A DNA stretch of 64,000 nucleotides from Pantoea eucrina (GTDB lineage Bacteria; Pseudomonadota; Gammaproteobacteria; Enterobacterales; Enterobacteriaceae), in the NCBI RefSeq assembly GCF_001691555.1, contig NZ_MAYN01000008.1, forward strand, positions 1,168,672-1,232,671. Reading direction: 5' to 3'. Positions within the stretch are counted from its first letter, which is position 1. The number at the start of each line of letters is the position of its first letter. Below are positions 44,627-54,565 of this stretch, piece by piece. The translations under genes and the position numbers were made by a program. The notes under the pieces were generated by a model, which was not told the DNA's origin, did no database searches, and saw only the letters and a program-made list of their open reading frames with translations.

Positions 44627-45583
44627 TTATTTAAACAGATCGGCGGTAACGGTAAGATTGCCACCGCTCTGGTTCTGCCACTGGCGCGTAATGTGGTAGT
44701 ACTTCGCGCCTTTCGCAATAGCGCGCTTGCCTACGGCCTCTGAAATCTCAACAGGCGTGCCGAAGTGATCGGAGAAGGTGATGGTATCAAACGGCTGCAT
44801 CTGCGCAGCGGTAATCGCATTGACTTCCTGCACGCTGCGGCCGTCAGACTGCTTCACCGTATAGCGCTTGCCGGTTGAGCTCTGCGTTTCAAAGAAGCGA
44901 CCCACGTTCGTACTCGGCGTATCAGATGAGGCAACGCCCGGCAGCGCGACGCGCGACGCGGCGGCGCCACCCGCAGCCAGCGCGGCTTTTCCGGCTTCGG
45001 AATCGGCCGGAATGGAGTTTGACGTATCCTGCACAATGCGCGCTTTGGCATCGGCTTTGTAGACATAAGCCGTTACGTACTGATTACCGCCGTTATTGGC
45101 ATCGACCTGACGCACAATAAAGAATGAGGCAGCGCCTTTTTTCTGTGCGGCTCTGGAGATAGCATCATTGACCGCCGGCTGGCTGGAGAAGAAACCACTG
45201 ACTGAAACGGTGTCGAACGGTTCAAGACGGTAGGCTTCCGCTTTTGGCAGCTCTTTAACGCCATTGATCACGCGATACTGCGTTTCAGTCGACGCTTTAA
45301 CGGCGTCAGCTTTGTATAAATCAGCGGTAACGCGCCAGTTGCCGCCGTTACCGTTGGTGTCATTGATGCCCTGAACGTAAAACGAGTCAGCGCCTTTCTC
45401 ATCTGCCGCTTTCGAGACTGCGCTGGTGGCGTCACCGATTGCGTTGAAACGGCCGTTGATATTAATACGTTCGAATGGTTTCAGGCCGGCCGCTTGTTCC
45501 GGCGTCAGCTCTTTGGCAGCAAACGCGTTAGCTGCCAGCAGCGATAACAGAGTAGACGCCAGAATGGTGTTCTTCAGCTTCAT
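44627..45583 (-). CDS. ydgH: YdgH, periplasmic protein with three DUF1471 domains
   Basis: The 318-residue protein has a signal peptide (MKLKNTILASTLLSLLAANAFA). It has three repeated DUF1471 (YhcN/BhsA-type) domains, each ending in a phrase like NGNGGNWRVTADLYK, NNGGNQYVTAYVYK or QSGGNLTVTADLFK, at about residues 80-95, 165-180 and 305-318. Family members are small periplasmic stress proteins; YdgH is the three-domain form and its role is unclear (tentatively envelope stress or biofilm). It lies beside ydgI as in E. coli. Confidence 0.92.
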   Translation of the reverse strand: MKLKNTILASTLLSLLAANAFAAKELTPEQAAGLKPFERININGRFNAIGDATSAVSKAADEKGADSFYVQGINDTNGNGGNWRVTADLYKADAVKASTETQYRVINGVKELPKAEAYRLEPFDTVSVSGFFSSQPAVNDAISRAAQKKGAASFFIVRQVDANNGGNQYVTAYVYKADAKARIVQDTSNSIPADSEAGKAALAAGGAAASRVALPGVASSDTPSTNVGRFFETQSSTGKRYTVKQSDGRSVQEVNAITAAQMQPFDTITFSDHFGTPVEISEAVGKRAIAKGAKYYHITRQWQNQSGGNLTVTADLFK

Positions 45584-45655
45584 AAAAATGATCCTTCGCC
45601 TTACGCAAAATGAGTACGAAAACGTGCTGGACTCTTGATGTATAACAGATTAGCC

Positions 45656-45681
45656 GCTGATTATTGCATGTAATAATCAGC
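45656..45681. promoter_or_regulatory. Perfect 10-bp palindrome upstream of ydgH
   Basis: GCTGATTATT-GCATGT-AATAATCAGC is an exact inverted repeat with a 6-nt spacer, about 73 bp before the ydgH ATG. The position suits an operator or a leader hairpin. I cannot name the regulator. Confidence 0.6.
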
Positions 45682-45876
45682 CTGTCTCAGCCAATTTAGC
45701 GTGAATGCCGTATGGATGCATGTCTCTTTTACCGGCAATATTTTTGATGAAAATCGCGGACGCGTCTGTGATGCAGTTTAGCGCGTGTCCCGCTCAGGCT
45801 ACGCGCTGGTCTGTTTAGAATGTTGGTGTAGCAGGGCGGTCGTCATAATGCAGGGGCGCCGCAGCGCCCGTTACTG

Positions 45877-46833
45877 TTAATCCTCTTCATCTTCCTCATC
45901 ATCGCGGTCGACCGGCGATCTGAAATCATCCGGCTTGATCGCCAGCAAATCACAGCGCAGATGGTCGATAACCTGCTCAGCCGTATTGCCAAGAAAGGCC
46001 GCCGAGAGGCCGGTTCGGCCAATCGTACCGAGCACAACAATACCGGCATCCAGCTGTGAAGCGATATCGGGGATCACCTCTTCCGGCAGGCCCTTAGCGA
46101 CGTGAGTGAACTCTTCCCCGATAGAGAACTTCTGTCGCAGCGCCTTCATCGCCACCAGATGCTGACCGCGGATAGCGTCGTTATAGACGCTGGGATCAAA
46201 GTCGGGCAGCTCAATCGCGATATTAATTGGCGTAACCGGGTAGGCACCAACAAGATGGACTTCGGTATGATTCACCATCTCCGCCAGACGCACTGTTTCG
46301 CGGATCAGTTTCTGATTCAGCTCATCGTGATGCGGCTCTTCGCTGGCGAGGTTTACCGCGACTACCGCTTTAGCGCCTTCCGGCCACGGCTGATCTTTTA
46401 CCATCCATACCGGGCAGGGACATTTACGCAGTAAATGCCAGTCAGTGGGGGTAAAAATAACCGACTCCAGCCGGTCATGCTGATGGGCCATTTTCAGCAC
46501 CAGATCGTGATTGTGCGCCAGTACTTCCTGAATAATTGCTTCAAAAGGGCGGTTATGCCAGACCACTTTAATTTCAATATCCACACCCGCATCCAGATAG
46601 GCCTGAGCCTGCTCACGGATCCATTCGGTGCGCTGGCTGATTACCCCTTTACGCATATTTGTGCGCTCATCGGGCGAAAGCAGGGTGGTCATTTCATAGG
46701 AGAAATCATAGATAGGCAGAAAAGCTTTGATTTTTCCGCCAATGCGTTGATTCAGATAAACCGCACGCCGCAGCGCCGGCTGATCATCCTGCTGGGGATC
46801 GATCGCGACCAGAACATGTTGGTAACGGGACAT
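45877..46833 (-). CDS. uspE: Universal stress protein UspE
   Basis: The 318-residue protein is built of two tandem Usp domains (about 1-150 and 155-305). The first starts [13 protein letters not shown], and the second ends with [24 protein letters not shown], the G-2X-G-9X-G(S/T) nucleotide loop pattern. The C-terminal tail is very acidic ([10 protein letters not shown]). UspE supports motility, aggregation and survival in stationary phase. AAGGAG precedes the ATG. It lies downstream of fnr on the same strand, as in E. coli. Confidence 0.96.
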   Translation of the reverse strand: MSRYQHVLVAIDPQQDDQPALRRAVYLNQRIGGKIKAFLPIYDFSYEMTTLLSPDERTNMRKGVISQRTEWIREQAQAYLDAGVDIEIKVVWHNRPFEAIIQEVLAHNHDLVLKMAHQHDRLESVIFTPTDWHLLRKCPCPVWMVKDQPWPEGAKAVVAVNLASEEPHHDELNQKLIRETVRLAEMVNHTEVHLVGAYPVTPINIAIELPDFDPSVYNDAIRGQHLVAMKALRQKFSIGEEFTHVAKGLPEEVIPDIASQLDAGIVVLGTIGRTGLSAAFLGNTAEQVIDHLRCDLLAIKPDDFRSPVDRDDEEDEED

Positions 46834-46951
46834 AGCGCACTCTCCTTAAACCAAAGCCATTTGGAATAAAGATAGCCTAAGTTCCGGGCGCGCAGAAGCG
46901 GAAAAGGTGTAGCCGGATCAATAAAATAACAATTACTGACCCGGCAATGCC

Positions 46952-47704
46952 TCAGGCGGGTTGAGCGGCCTGACCCGCCAGCTCAGAGAGCAGGGCGTGA
47001 TCCTCAATAGTGATATATTTGCCTTTAACGGCCAGCATGCCGCTTTTTTGAAAACGACCCAGCAGACGACTGATGGTTTCAACCGTCAGTCCCAGATAGT
47101 TACCAATATCACCACGCGTCATGGTCAGCCGGAACTCGCGCTGTGAAAAGCCACGCTGTCCAAAGCGCCGCGAGAGATTCCAGATAAAGGCGGCCAGACG
47201 CTCTTCAGCATTTTTCCTGGAGAGGAGCATGATCATATCCTGGTCACCTTTGATCTCACCGCTCATCAGGCGCATCATTTGCTGACGCAGGGCCGGCATT
47301 TTACCTGACAGATCGTCCAGCGTCTCAAAAGGGATTTCACAGACCATGGCGGTTTCCAGCGCCTGCGCAAAGCCCGGATGACGGGCGCTGACGATGGCAT
47401 CAAATCCCACCAGATCGCCCGCCAGATGAAAGCCGGTGATCTGCTCGTCACCCTGTTCCGTAATGGTATAACTCTTGATAGTGCCGGAGCGTATGGCATA
47501 CAGCGACTTCAGCTCGTCGCCCGCCTTGAATAACATCTGGCCTTTCTGAATCGGCTTTTTACGTTCGATGATGTTATCCAGCTGATCAAGCTCATGCTCA
47601 TTCAGTGTGAAAGGAATACACAACTGGCTGATGCTGCAATCCTGACAGTGGATCGCACATCCGCCAGACTGAATACGTCGAATGCTGCGTTTATCCTGGA
47701 TCAT
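46952..47704 (-). CDS. fnr: Anaerobic global regulator FNR
   Basis: FNR is a CRP-family regulator with an oxygen-labile [4Fe-4S] cluster. The protein has 250 residues, equal to E. coli. The cluster ligands are three Cys in [14 protein letters not shown] (Cys20, 23, 29) plus Cys122 in AMVCEIPF. A sensor beta-barrel, a dimer helix and the DNA-recognition helix [15 protein letters not shown] follow. It controls anaerobic genes, likely including fnrS in this window. Its own promoter carries an FNR box (47725-47738), so autoregulation is expected. Confidence 0.98.
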   Translation of the reverse strand: MIQDKRSIRRIQSGGCAIHCQDCSISQLCIPFTLNEHELDQLDNIIERKKPIQKGQMLFKAGDELKSLYAIRSGTIKSYTITEQGDEQITGFHLAGDLVGFDAIVSARHPGFAQALETAMVCEIPFETLDDLSGKMPALRQQMMRLMSGEIKGDQDMIMLLSRKNAEERLAAFIWNLSRRFGQRGFSQREFRLTMTRGDIGNYLGLTVETISRLLGRFQKSGMLAVKGKYITIEDHALLSELAGQAAQPA

Positions 47705-47724
47705 ATCTGTACGCTCGATGATTA

Positions 47725-47738
47725 TTGACTGTCATCAA
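47725..47738 (-). promoter_or_regulatory. FNR box in the fnr promoter
   Basis: TTGAC-TGTC-ATCAA matches TTGAT-N4-ATCAA at 9 of 10 bases, 20 bp upstream of the fnr start. E. coli fnr is repressed by its own product at this kind of site. Confidence 0.82.
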
Positions 47739-47955
47739 TTTTACCATTTTTCTTCCTGCTGTGAATGCGCGCAGGCTGGATCTGGCACAAAAACCTTACA
47801 AAAACTGGGTATTCGCCTGCCTGATTTTACCCGCGCGACGCAATTGCACCTGATGTCTGCTGTTCAGACCTTTTACCCTGCACGGCAACCTTTGCTATTC
47901 TTCAGTTTTATCAGTATGCCGCGCGCATATGCTTAATCGGGTATGGGAAAACATG

Positions 47956-48519
47956 ATGAGCCTTGATGATGAAGACCTGTTCCGCGATGCCATGGGTGAT
48001 GTCACGCCCCTGAAAGATTGCGCCAATACGCAATGGCTGCGCGCACCTTCAACGAAAGCGCCACGGGCTGTGCCGCCGGAAAGTGCAGATAACTTTCTCA
48101 CGCGCGGTTTTCTGGAGATCGTTCCGCTCACATCGCCGCTGGAATACCGGGCAGAAGGTATTCAGCAGGGCGTACTGGATAAAGTGCGCCTGGGCAAATA
48201 TCCGCTGGAGGCCAGCCTGAACCTGCTGCGTCAGCCGGTGGAGACCTGCCGCCAGTCACTGTTTAGTTTTATGCAGGAAGCACACAGACAGGGATTACGT
48301 AATCTGCTGATTATTCATGGTAAAGGACGTAATGATGAGTCGCATGCCAACATTGTGCGCAGCTATCTGGCGCGCTGGCTGCAGCAGTTTGACGACGTGC
48401 AGAGCTTCTGTACCGCACAGCCGCAGCACGGCGGTGCGGGCGCACTTTACGTCAGTTTGCGCAAAACGGAGCAGGCGCGACTCGACAACCGCGAGCGGCA
48501 CGCCAAGCGCAGCCGCTAA
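47956..48519 (+). CDS. smrA: Smr-domain DNA endonuclease SmrA
   Basis: From ATG 47956 (MSLDDEDLFRDAMGDVTPL) the product has 187 residues, equal to E. coli SmrA/YdaL; the frame start at 47929 adds residues without counterpart. The Smr domain holds LLIIHGKGRNDESHANIVR. Related Smr proteins nick DNA, and E. coli SmrA has nicking activity in vitro; its role in the cell is unclear. It is divergent from fnr and convergent with the LysR gene, overlapping it by 4 bp. Confidence 0.93.
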   Translation: MSLDDEDLFRDAMGDVTPLKDCANTQWLRAPSTKAPRAVPPESADNFLTRGFLEIVPLTSPLEYRAEGIQQGVLDKVRLGKYPLEASLNLLRQPVETCRQSLFSFMQEAHRQGLRNLLIIHGKGRNDESHANIVRSYLARWLQQFDDVQSFCTAQPQHGGAGALYVSLRKTEQARLDNRERHAKRSR

Positions 48520-49436
48520 TGGTGAAATTTGCGGATAGTGGCAATCAGCACCTCGGCACTGAGGCTGAGCGGATAGCCACTGCGGGTGATAATACCCACC
48601 GGTTCACCGGGGCCGGGTGAGACGAGCGGCAGTGCCTGCAGGGCGTGATGTTCAAGATCTTCCTTTACCGCACCAGAAGGGACAAACCAGACATAGTCGT
48701 AGCGCAGGGCCAGCTGGCGGGCAAGGGAGGTCGAAGAGGTTTCAACGCAGTCCGGAGGTAAACTGCAGCTCTGCTCATCCAGCATGTGCTGAGCGATACG
48801 CCGTGGTGCCGTGCCTTCCGGCGAGATAACCACCGGCCACTGCATGGCGCGGGATAGGGTGACGTTGTCACTTAACAGCGGGTGCTCCGGCCTGACCACC
48901 AGCTTCAGCGACTCCAGAAACAGCAGCTCATAGCTTAAACCCGCCATCATCTCACTGCTTGCCATGCGGCCAATGCCGACATCAAATTCACCGGCGCGCA
49001 GCCCGGCCAGCAGCACGTTGTTGTGCAGCGTAGCCACCTGCACAGTGGTGTTTGGCTGCTGCTCATGAAAGCGGTCCAGGATCTGCGGTAGCATGCCCAT
49101 TGCCGCCGTGGTGAGCGCGCCCAGCCGGATAATAACCGGCCGTCCCGGTGCCGGTGCATTAAAGCTCTGTGCAGCATGGTTCAGCGCATCCAGCACTTTA
49201 ACTGCATAAACCAGAAACTGTTCGCCCGCCGTGGTCAGCTGCGCACCTGAACGTCCGCGATCCAGCAGGCGCGTACCTGCCAGTTCCTCAAGCTCATTCA
49301 GCGTTTTGGAGAGTGCCGGCTGGCTCAGGCTGAGCGTCTCTGCAGCGCGCCCCAGCGTTCCCTGTTGCGCGACAGCCACAAAAGCGTGCAGGTGGCGCAG
49401 ACGAATGCGCTGGCTGAAAACCATATTTTTATCCAT
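48516..49436 (-). CDS. LysR-family regulator, PcaQ-like
   Basis: ATG 49436 gives 306 residues (an in-frame TTG at 49472 has no ribosome site). The start is MDKNMVFSQRIRLRHLHAFV, and the helix-turn-helix is GTLGRAAETLSLSQPALSKTLN. The N-terminus and binding domain resemble PcaQ, which controls protocatechuate/aromatic genes. It is divergent from a predicted aromatic-acid symporter, so that gene is the likely target. No pca ring-cleavage genes are seen in the window, so the effector is unknown. It ends overlapping smrA by 4 bp. Confidence 0.85.
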   Translation of the reverse strand: MDKNMVFSQRIRLRHLHAFVAVAQQGTLGRAAETLSLSQPALSKTLNELEELAGTRLLDRGRSGAQLTTAGEQFLVYAVKVLDALNHAAQSFNAPAPGRPVIIRLGALTTAAMGMLPQILDRFHEQQPNTTVQVATLHNNVLLAGLRAGEFDVGIGRMASSEMMAGLSYELLFLESLKLVVRPEHPLLSDNVTLSRAMQWPVVISPEGTAPRRIAQHMLDEQSCSLPPDCVETSSTSLARQLALRYDYVWFVPSGAVKEDLEHHALQALPLVSPGPGEPVGIITRSGYPLSLSAEVLIATIRKFHH

Positions 49437-49756
49437 GTGGTCAACGTAATCCGTAAGGGCTGGCGAGAGCAACCAGCAAAAATGCGTTCTGTTAACTTAA
49501 TTGCAAAATGAATTTAACAAAAGTCTTTTCATCGGCGCCCTGTCCTGAGCTGTTGTTTTTACGCTCTGCCACCCTCAGAATAGAGATCGCCCTCTGCAAA
49601 AGCATTTCTTATCAGAGGGTTAAATTGTTCTGCCTCTGGACGGATCTTGTTAGATGTAAAAAAATTGTGCGAAGCAGGGTTAACGATGGGCTATCATATT
49701 CGCCATTTTTTTTACCAAAATTGATGACCTTTTTGCTGAACAGCAGGAGTTATACC
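49437..49756. promoter_or_regulatory. Control region between LysR regulator and symporter
   Basis: This 320-bp AT-rich divergent region has no credible gene (the long frame from 49508 lacks a start with a ribosome site). GTTAA (49491-49495) and TTAAC (49514-49518) form a weak inverted pair of the T-N11-A kind used by LysR proteins. No firm promoter boxes are identified. Confidence 0.45.
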
Positions 49757-51091
49757 GTGACCAGCGCCGAAGCCGTAGATGTCCGCCAGTTAATCAACCG
49801 TCATGCGCTGAGCCGCTGGCAGAAACGGCTTATCGCGCTCTGTTTTGTCATTGTTGCGCTGGACGGTATGGATATTGCGCTGATGGGATTCATTGCGCCA
49901 GCGCTAAAAGCCAGCTGGGGCGTAACGAATCATCAGCTGGGCATGGTGATCAGCGCCGCGTTGATTGGTCTGGCACTGGGAGCGATGGTGGCCGGGCCGC
50001 TGGCCGATCGCTACGGGCGACGCATCATGATCCTGCTAAGCGTGCTCTTTTTTGGACTCTGGACATTGGCCACCGCACTGGCGCAGAACGCAGAGCAGAT
50101 GATGCTGTTTCGCTTCCTCACCGGGCTGGGACTTGGTGCCGCCATGCCTAACGTCGGGACGCTGGTGGCGGAATATGCACCCGAACGTCGCCGATCGTTT
50201 ATCATTACTGTGGTATTTTGCGGTTTCACCTTTGGCGCAGCGGCGGGAGGATTCGCGGCGTCCTGGCTGCTGCCGCGTTATAGCTGGCACGCGGTATTAC
50301 TGATGGGCGGTGTTCTGCCGCTGCTGGTGCTGCCCTGGCTGATGTGCGGCCTGCCGGAATCGGTGCGCTTTCTGATTCATCAGCGCGCGCCGGCGGCACG
50401 TATACACGCGATCGTTGACCGCATGCTGCCCGGAGAGGTGGCGCCAGGCAGCCACTATCACGCCAGTGAGGGGATTACTGTGCGGCGTGGCGCGATAGCC
50501 ACAGTAGTATCAGACTCTTATCTTTTTGGCAGCTTGATGCTCTGGGGCGGCTACTTTATGGGGCTGTTTCTGGTCTACCTCATTGGCAGCTGGCTGCCGT
50601 CGCTGATTAACACGCTGGGGATGTCGTTGACTGAGGCCGCAATTGTCACCGCCATGTATCAGGCCGGCGGCACGCTGGGCTCGCTGTTTGCCGGCTGGCT
50701 GATGGACCGCATGAACGCCAGTCTCGCGCTGGCGGCGATCTACTTCTGCGGTGGCATTGCGATTGTTGCACTGGGCTTCTCTCCGGCCCAGGTTGGATTA
50801 ATGAGCGCCATCGCGTTCTGTAGCGGTTTCTGCTTTAACGGCGCCAATACCGGAATGAACGCGCTCTCTGCACACTTCTATCCCACGCATGCCCGCGCAA
50901 CCGGCTCAAGCTGGATGCATGGCGTTGGCCGTATTGGTGCGATTCTCAGCGCGTTTGCCGGCGCAGAGTTGCTCGCGCTGGGCTGGGCATTCAGCCAGAT
51001 TTTCCTGCTGCTGGCGATACCGGCCGCGCTGACAACCCTGATGCTGGTGCTCAAATACCGCGTTGCTGACCCGAAACCCGGCGCGGAGTGA
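49757..51091 (+). CDS. Aromatic-acid:H+ symporter (MFS, PcaK type)
   Basis: GTG 49757 with CAGGAG upstream gives 444 residues. The protein begins MTSAEAVDVRQLINRHALSRWQKR and has 12 membrane segments. The AAHS-family signature DGMDIALMGFIAPALKASWG in helix 1 (Asp residues needed for transport in PcaK) is present, and the loop 2-3 motif is GPLADRYGRR. Relatives import 4-hydroxybenzoate, protocatechuate, vanillate or related acids. The neighbouring PcaQ-like regulator is divergent. No ring-cleavage genes follow, so the substrate is open. Confidence 0.9.
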   Translation: MTSAEAVDVRQLINRHALSRWQKRLIALCFVIVALDGMDIALMGFIAPALKASWGVTNHQLGMVISAALIGLALGAMVAGPLADRYGRRIMILLSVLFFGLWTLATALAQNAEQMMLFRFLTGLGLGAAMPNVGTLVAEYAPERRRSFIITVVFCGFTFGAAAGGFAASWLLPRYSWHAVLLMGGVLPLLVLPWLMCGLPESVRFLIHQRAPAARIHAIVDRMLPGEVAPGSHYHASEGITVRRGAIATVVSDSYLFGSLMLWGGYFMGLFLVYLIGSWLPSLINTLGMSLTEAAIVTAMYQAGGTLGSLFAGWLMDRMNASLALAAIYFCGGIAIVALGFSPAQVGLMSAIAFCSGFCFNGANTGMNALSAHFYPTHARATGSSWMHGVGRIGAILSAFAGAELLALGWAFSQIFLLLAIPAALTTLMLVLKYRVADPKPGAE

Positions 51092-51179
51092 CAGGGCGAT
51101 CACACTTCAGGGAAAATTTTACCTGCGCTGCGTGCCTTGATTTAGAGTAACAGCACTGTTCCGGCTCAGGACCCCTGTT

Positions 51180-52523
51180 ATGGAAAATTTTCTCAGCTCT
51201 GACGCGATCCGTACGCTATTTTCACAGGCCATGTCGGCCATGTATCAGCAGGAAGTGCCGCAGTATGGCGTGCTGACGCAGCTGGTCAGCGCGGTCAATG
51301 AACGCACGCTGGAAGCGAATCCCGCGCTGAAGGATCGGCTGGCGGCAGCGGATGAGCTGGCGCGGCTGAGCGTTGAGCGTCATGGCGCTATCCGGGTCGG
51401 AACGGCCGCCGAATTATCCATGCTGCGGCAGATGTTTGCGGTAATGGGCATGGAGCCGGTAGGCTACTACGATCTCTCGCAGGCGGGCGTACCGGTTCAC
51501 TCCACCGCTTTCCGGCCCGTCAGTGAGGCGGCGCTGCGGCGTAATCCGTTTCGTGTTTTCACCTCGCTGCTGCGCCCTGAGCTGATTGACGATCCGGCGC
51601 TGCACGCCCGCGCGATGGCGATACTCGGGGCGCGTGACATCTTCACGCCCGGCTGCCGCAGGCTCATTCAGCGTCATCAGGAGCAGGGTGGCCTGAATGC
51701 CGGAGATGCTGCGGCCTTCGTCAGCGAGGCGCTGGAAACGTTCCGCTGGCATGCGCATACCACGGTTGACAGCAAAACCTATCATGCTCTGAGCCAGCAG
51801 CACCGGCTGATCGCCGATGTTGTCTGCTTCCGCGGCTGCCATATTAATCATCTGACGCCGCGTACGCTGGATATCGATCGCGTACAGGCGCTGATGCCAG
51901 CGCGCGGCATTGAGCCAAAAATCCTGATAGAAGGCCCGCCGCTGCGCCGGGTGCCGATACTGCTGCGGCAAACCAGCTTCAGGGCGCTGGAAGAGGCGGT
52001 GCATTTCAGTGACGGTACGCCTGGCACACACACGGCGCGTTTTGGCGAGATTGAGCAGCGCGGCGCGGCGCTGACTCCGGCCGGACGGGCACTGTATGAT
52101 CGGCTGCTGGCTGCTGCTGGCTCCGGCAGCGATAATGTGCAGCATCAGCAGCGTCTTGGTGAACTGTTTCGGGATTTCCCCGATGATGAAGAAACGCTGC
52201 GCGAGCAGCAGCTCGCCTGGTTCCGCTATCGCCTGACGGAGCGCGGTGAACAGCAGCCCCCGCGTGCCGGAGAAAGCGTGTCAGCCCTGCTGCAGGCTGG
52301 CCGGCTGCAGGCAGAACCTATCGTATATGAAGATTTTCTGCCGGTAAGCGCGGCGGGCATCTTCCAGTCTAATCTTGGCAATGCGGTAACAACGCGCGAA
52401 GCGGGTCACGCCAGTCAGGCAGAGTTTGAGGCGGCGCTGGGTGCGGCCGTGCAGGATGAGATGGCGCTCTATGCGCAGATGCAGCAGCGCAGTCTGACAC
52501 GCTGCGGAATTAATGAGGGCTGA
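51180..52523 (+). CDS. ydcJ: 2-Oxoadipate dioxygenase/decarboxylase YdcJ (HglS)
   Basis: This DUF1338 enzyme has 447 residues. It is a VOC-fold Fe(II) protein; characterised homologues convert 2-oxoadipate to D-2-hydroxyglutarate in D-lysine catabolism. Metal ligands are expected at His70 (VERHGAIRVG), His226 or so (GCHINHLTPR) and a Glu late in the chain (EPIVYEDFLP region). AGGA precedes the ATG. The gene stands alone after the symporter, ending in a terminator. No other D-lysine catabolic genes are present, so its role could be general. Confidence 0.9.
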   Translation: MENFLSSDAIRTLFSQAMSAMYQQEVPQYGVLTQLVSAVNERTLEANPALKDRLAAADELARLSVERHGAIRVGTAAELSMLRQMFAVMGMEPVGYYDLSQAGVPVHSTAFRPVSEAALRRNPFRVFTSLLRPELIDDPALHARAMAILGARDIFTPGCRRLIQRHQEQGGLNAGDAAAFVSEALETFRWHAHTTVDSKTYHALSQQHRLIADVVCFRGCHINHLTPRTLDIDRVQALMPARGIEPKILIEGPPLRRVPILLRQTSFRALEEAVHFSDGTPGTHTARFGEIEQRGAALTPAGRALYDRLLAAAGSGSDNVQHQQRLGELFRDFPDDEETLREQQLAWFRYRLTERGEQQPPRAGESVSALLQAGRLQAEPIVYEDFLPVSAAGIFQSNLGNAVTTREAGHASQAEFEAALGAAVQDEMALYAQMQQRSLTRCGINEG

Positions 52524-52528
52524 CAGAG

Positions 52529-52578
52529 AGCCGGTCAGCGAAATCAGCGATGATTTCAGCAGCCGGCGATTTTTTTTA
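52529..52578 (+). terminator. Terminator after ydcJ
   Basis: AGCCGG and its complement CCGGC bracket GAAATCA-GCGA-TGATTTC, followed by GATTTTTTTT. This is a two-part stem with a strong T-run. Confidence 0.82.
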
Positions 52579-52883
52579 TCATTATTGCAGGCGCATATGC
52601 GGACACGCTTCTGCTTAGCGACACCCTTCAAAATGGTTACGCTTTTTCCCCGATGTAAGCACGGTACTCCATCAAACCTGTCAGTTCAGAAAGTAACTCA
52701 TCTGACCTGCCAGATTCAGCTGTCACAATAGACCAGATAACCTGCGGAGAGTAAGCCAAAATATTTGATGATCTCATTCAGTGATCCGGGTCATGTTTCG
52801 GCATAATCTGCAAATGCATTAAGAACATAGACATTTATCAGGTCGCTGCAAATAATGAGGGATGCTTTATCAGGGAACCCGAC
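52579..52883. other. Non-coding stretch before the carboxylesterase
   Basis: I see no gene in this stretch. The sequence is AT-rich, with several short inverted motifs but no palindrome I can name. The promoter of the carboxylesterase must lie in its right half; TAATCT near 52805 is only a weak -10 candidate. Confidence 0.4.
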
Positions 52884-54407
52884 ATGAAAAATGAACCGCG
52901 TCTGAGGATCAAGACAGCAGAAGGCGAACTTCGCGGCCTGATGGATAATGATATCTATGTTTTCAAAGGGATACCTTATGCAGCACCGCCAACAGGCGCG
53001 CTACGGTGGCGGCCGCCTCAGCCGGTAACCCCCTGGCAAAACGTGCGCGACGCCACCGCATGGGGCGCCGCCAGCTGGCAGAGCCGCGAATACTGCATAG
53101 GTGTTGGCGGCGGCGATCCGGGTACATTCAGTGAAGATTGCTTATATCTTAATATCTGGACCCCTGACCCGGCGCCTGGCGCACCGCTGCCGGTGATGGT
53201 CTGGCTGCACGGAGGCGGTTTTACGCTCGGCGCTGGCAGCCTGGATCCCTATCAGGGCAGCGCGCTGGCTGCGCAGGGCGTAGTAGTGGTCACCCTTAAC
53301 TACCGGCTGGGCCATCTTGGCTTTTTCTCACATCCGGCGCTGGATGCGCAGTATGCCGCGGGCGCAACGGTTAACAACTTTGCGCTGCTTGATCAGATTG
53401 CCGCGCTGCAGTGGATCCAGCGCAATATTCCTGCTTTTGGCGGCAACCGCCACAATATCACGCTGTTTGGCGAATCATCCGGTGCACGCAGCGTGCTCTC
53501 TCTCTGCTGCTCACCGCTGGCAGAAGGGCTGTTTCACAAAGGCATCGTTCAGAGCAGCTACAGCCTGCCTGACCTGACGCAGCAGCAGGCGAGGCAAAAG
53601 GGAACAGAGGTGGCAGCCCATTTCGGACTGCCACCGGAGGCAACGGCAGAACAGCTGCGCGCGCTGCCTGGCGATGCATTCTGGTCGCTGACGCAGCCGC
53701 TGGCGCCCGGGCCGGTTGCGATCAGCGGGGATGCCGTGCTGCCAATGCCGATGCTCGACACCTTTATCGCCGGCCGGCAGCATCGTGTGCCGCTGATGAT
53801 TGGCAGCAACAGCGATGAAGCCAGCGTGCTCGACTACTTTGGCGTAGACGCGCGCGGCGTGCTGCGGCAGATGCGCAAAAAGAACCGCTTCACCTATCGC
53901 CTGCTGAAATGGTTATACGACATTCATGATGATGCGCTACTGGGACGCGCGGTGGCGCGCGATATGGCCTTTACGGTTATGCCGCTGCTGGTGGCGCAGT
54001 CGCAGTCCGGTAAGGGCATGCCTGTCTGGCGCTACTGGTTCGATTATGTTTCTGAAAATGCGCGCGATCTTTATCCGCACGGTGCCTGGCATGGTAACGA
54101 AATTCCCTATGTATTCAACACGCTGGAGACGCTGCTCCCGACCGGCAATCGTCCTTACACCGCCGCTGACAAAACCCTGGCTGCAGAGGTGAGCGCGTAC
54201 TGGCTGGCGTTTGCCAGAGATGCCACTGAATTCAGCTATTGCCTGCGCGGTCGTAATGCAACTGAGTGGCCCGTCTGGCGTGAGGGTGAAGATGTCACGC
54301 TCGCGTTTGGCGAGCAGGGCCGTGCGGTCACGGTGTTAAAAACACGCTTTATGCGCCGCCGTCTGCGCCTGTTCCGGCTGATGATGCGCAGCCACGTACG
54401 CTTGTGA
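52884..54407 (+). CDS. Type-B carboxylesterase (alpha/beta hydrolase)
   Basis: The 507-residue protein has no signal peptide. The family landmarks are present in order: FKGIPYAAPPTGALRW, EDCLYLNIWTP, WLHGGGFTLGAGS (oxyanion hole), and FGESSGARSVL with the nucleophilic Ser near residue 200, plus GSNSDEA. The Glu and the C-terminal His of the triad (likely near YPHGAWHGNEIPYVF) are in their usual places. It is related to E. coli/Bacillus PnbA. The substrate is unknown; carboxylic or aromatic esters would fit the neighbouring symporter, but that is inference. Confidence 0.9.
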   Translation: MKNEPRLRIKTAEGELRGLMDNDIYVFKGIPYAAPPTGALRWRPPQPVTPWQNVRDATAWGAASWQSREYCIGVGGGDPGTFSEDCLYLNIWTPDPAPGAPLPVMVWLHGGGFTLGAGSLDPYQGSALAAQGVVVVTLNYRLGHLGFFSHPALDAQYAAGATVNNFALLDQIAALQWIQRNIPAFGGNRHNITLFGESSGARSVLSLCCSPLAEGLFHKGIVQSSYSLPDLTQQQARQKGTEVAAHFGLPPEATAEQLRALPGDAFWSLTQPLAPGPVAISGDAVLPMPMLDTFIAGRQHRVPLMIGSNSDEASVLDYFGVDARGVLRQMRKKNRFTYRLLKWLYDIHDDALLGRAVARDMAFTVMPLLVAQSQSGKGMPVWRYWFDYVSENARDLYPHGAWHGNEIPYVFNTLETLLPTGNRPYTAADKTLAAEVSAYWLAFARDATEFSYCLRGRNATEWPVWREGEDVTLAFGEQGRAVTVLKTRFMRRRLRLFRLMMRSHVRL

Positions 54408-54565
54408 GCCTCCCTTCAAACTGGCCTGTCAGTGCGCTGTTTTCGCCCGGGACGCTGACGCTGGTTTAATTTACAAAACGGTTACATTTTCCCTGCCTGC
54501 TGCCGATAACCCCGATATGCCCGATTTTATCGGGCAATAACGCGTATCAATCCAGGGGAACAGGT

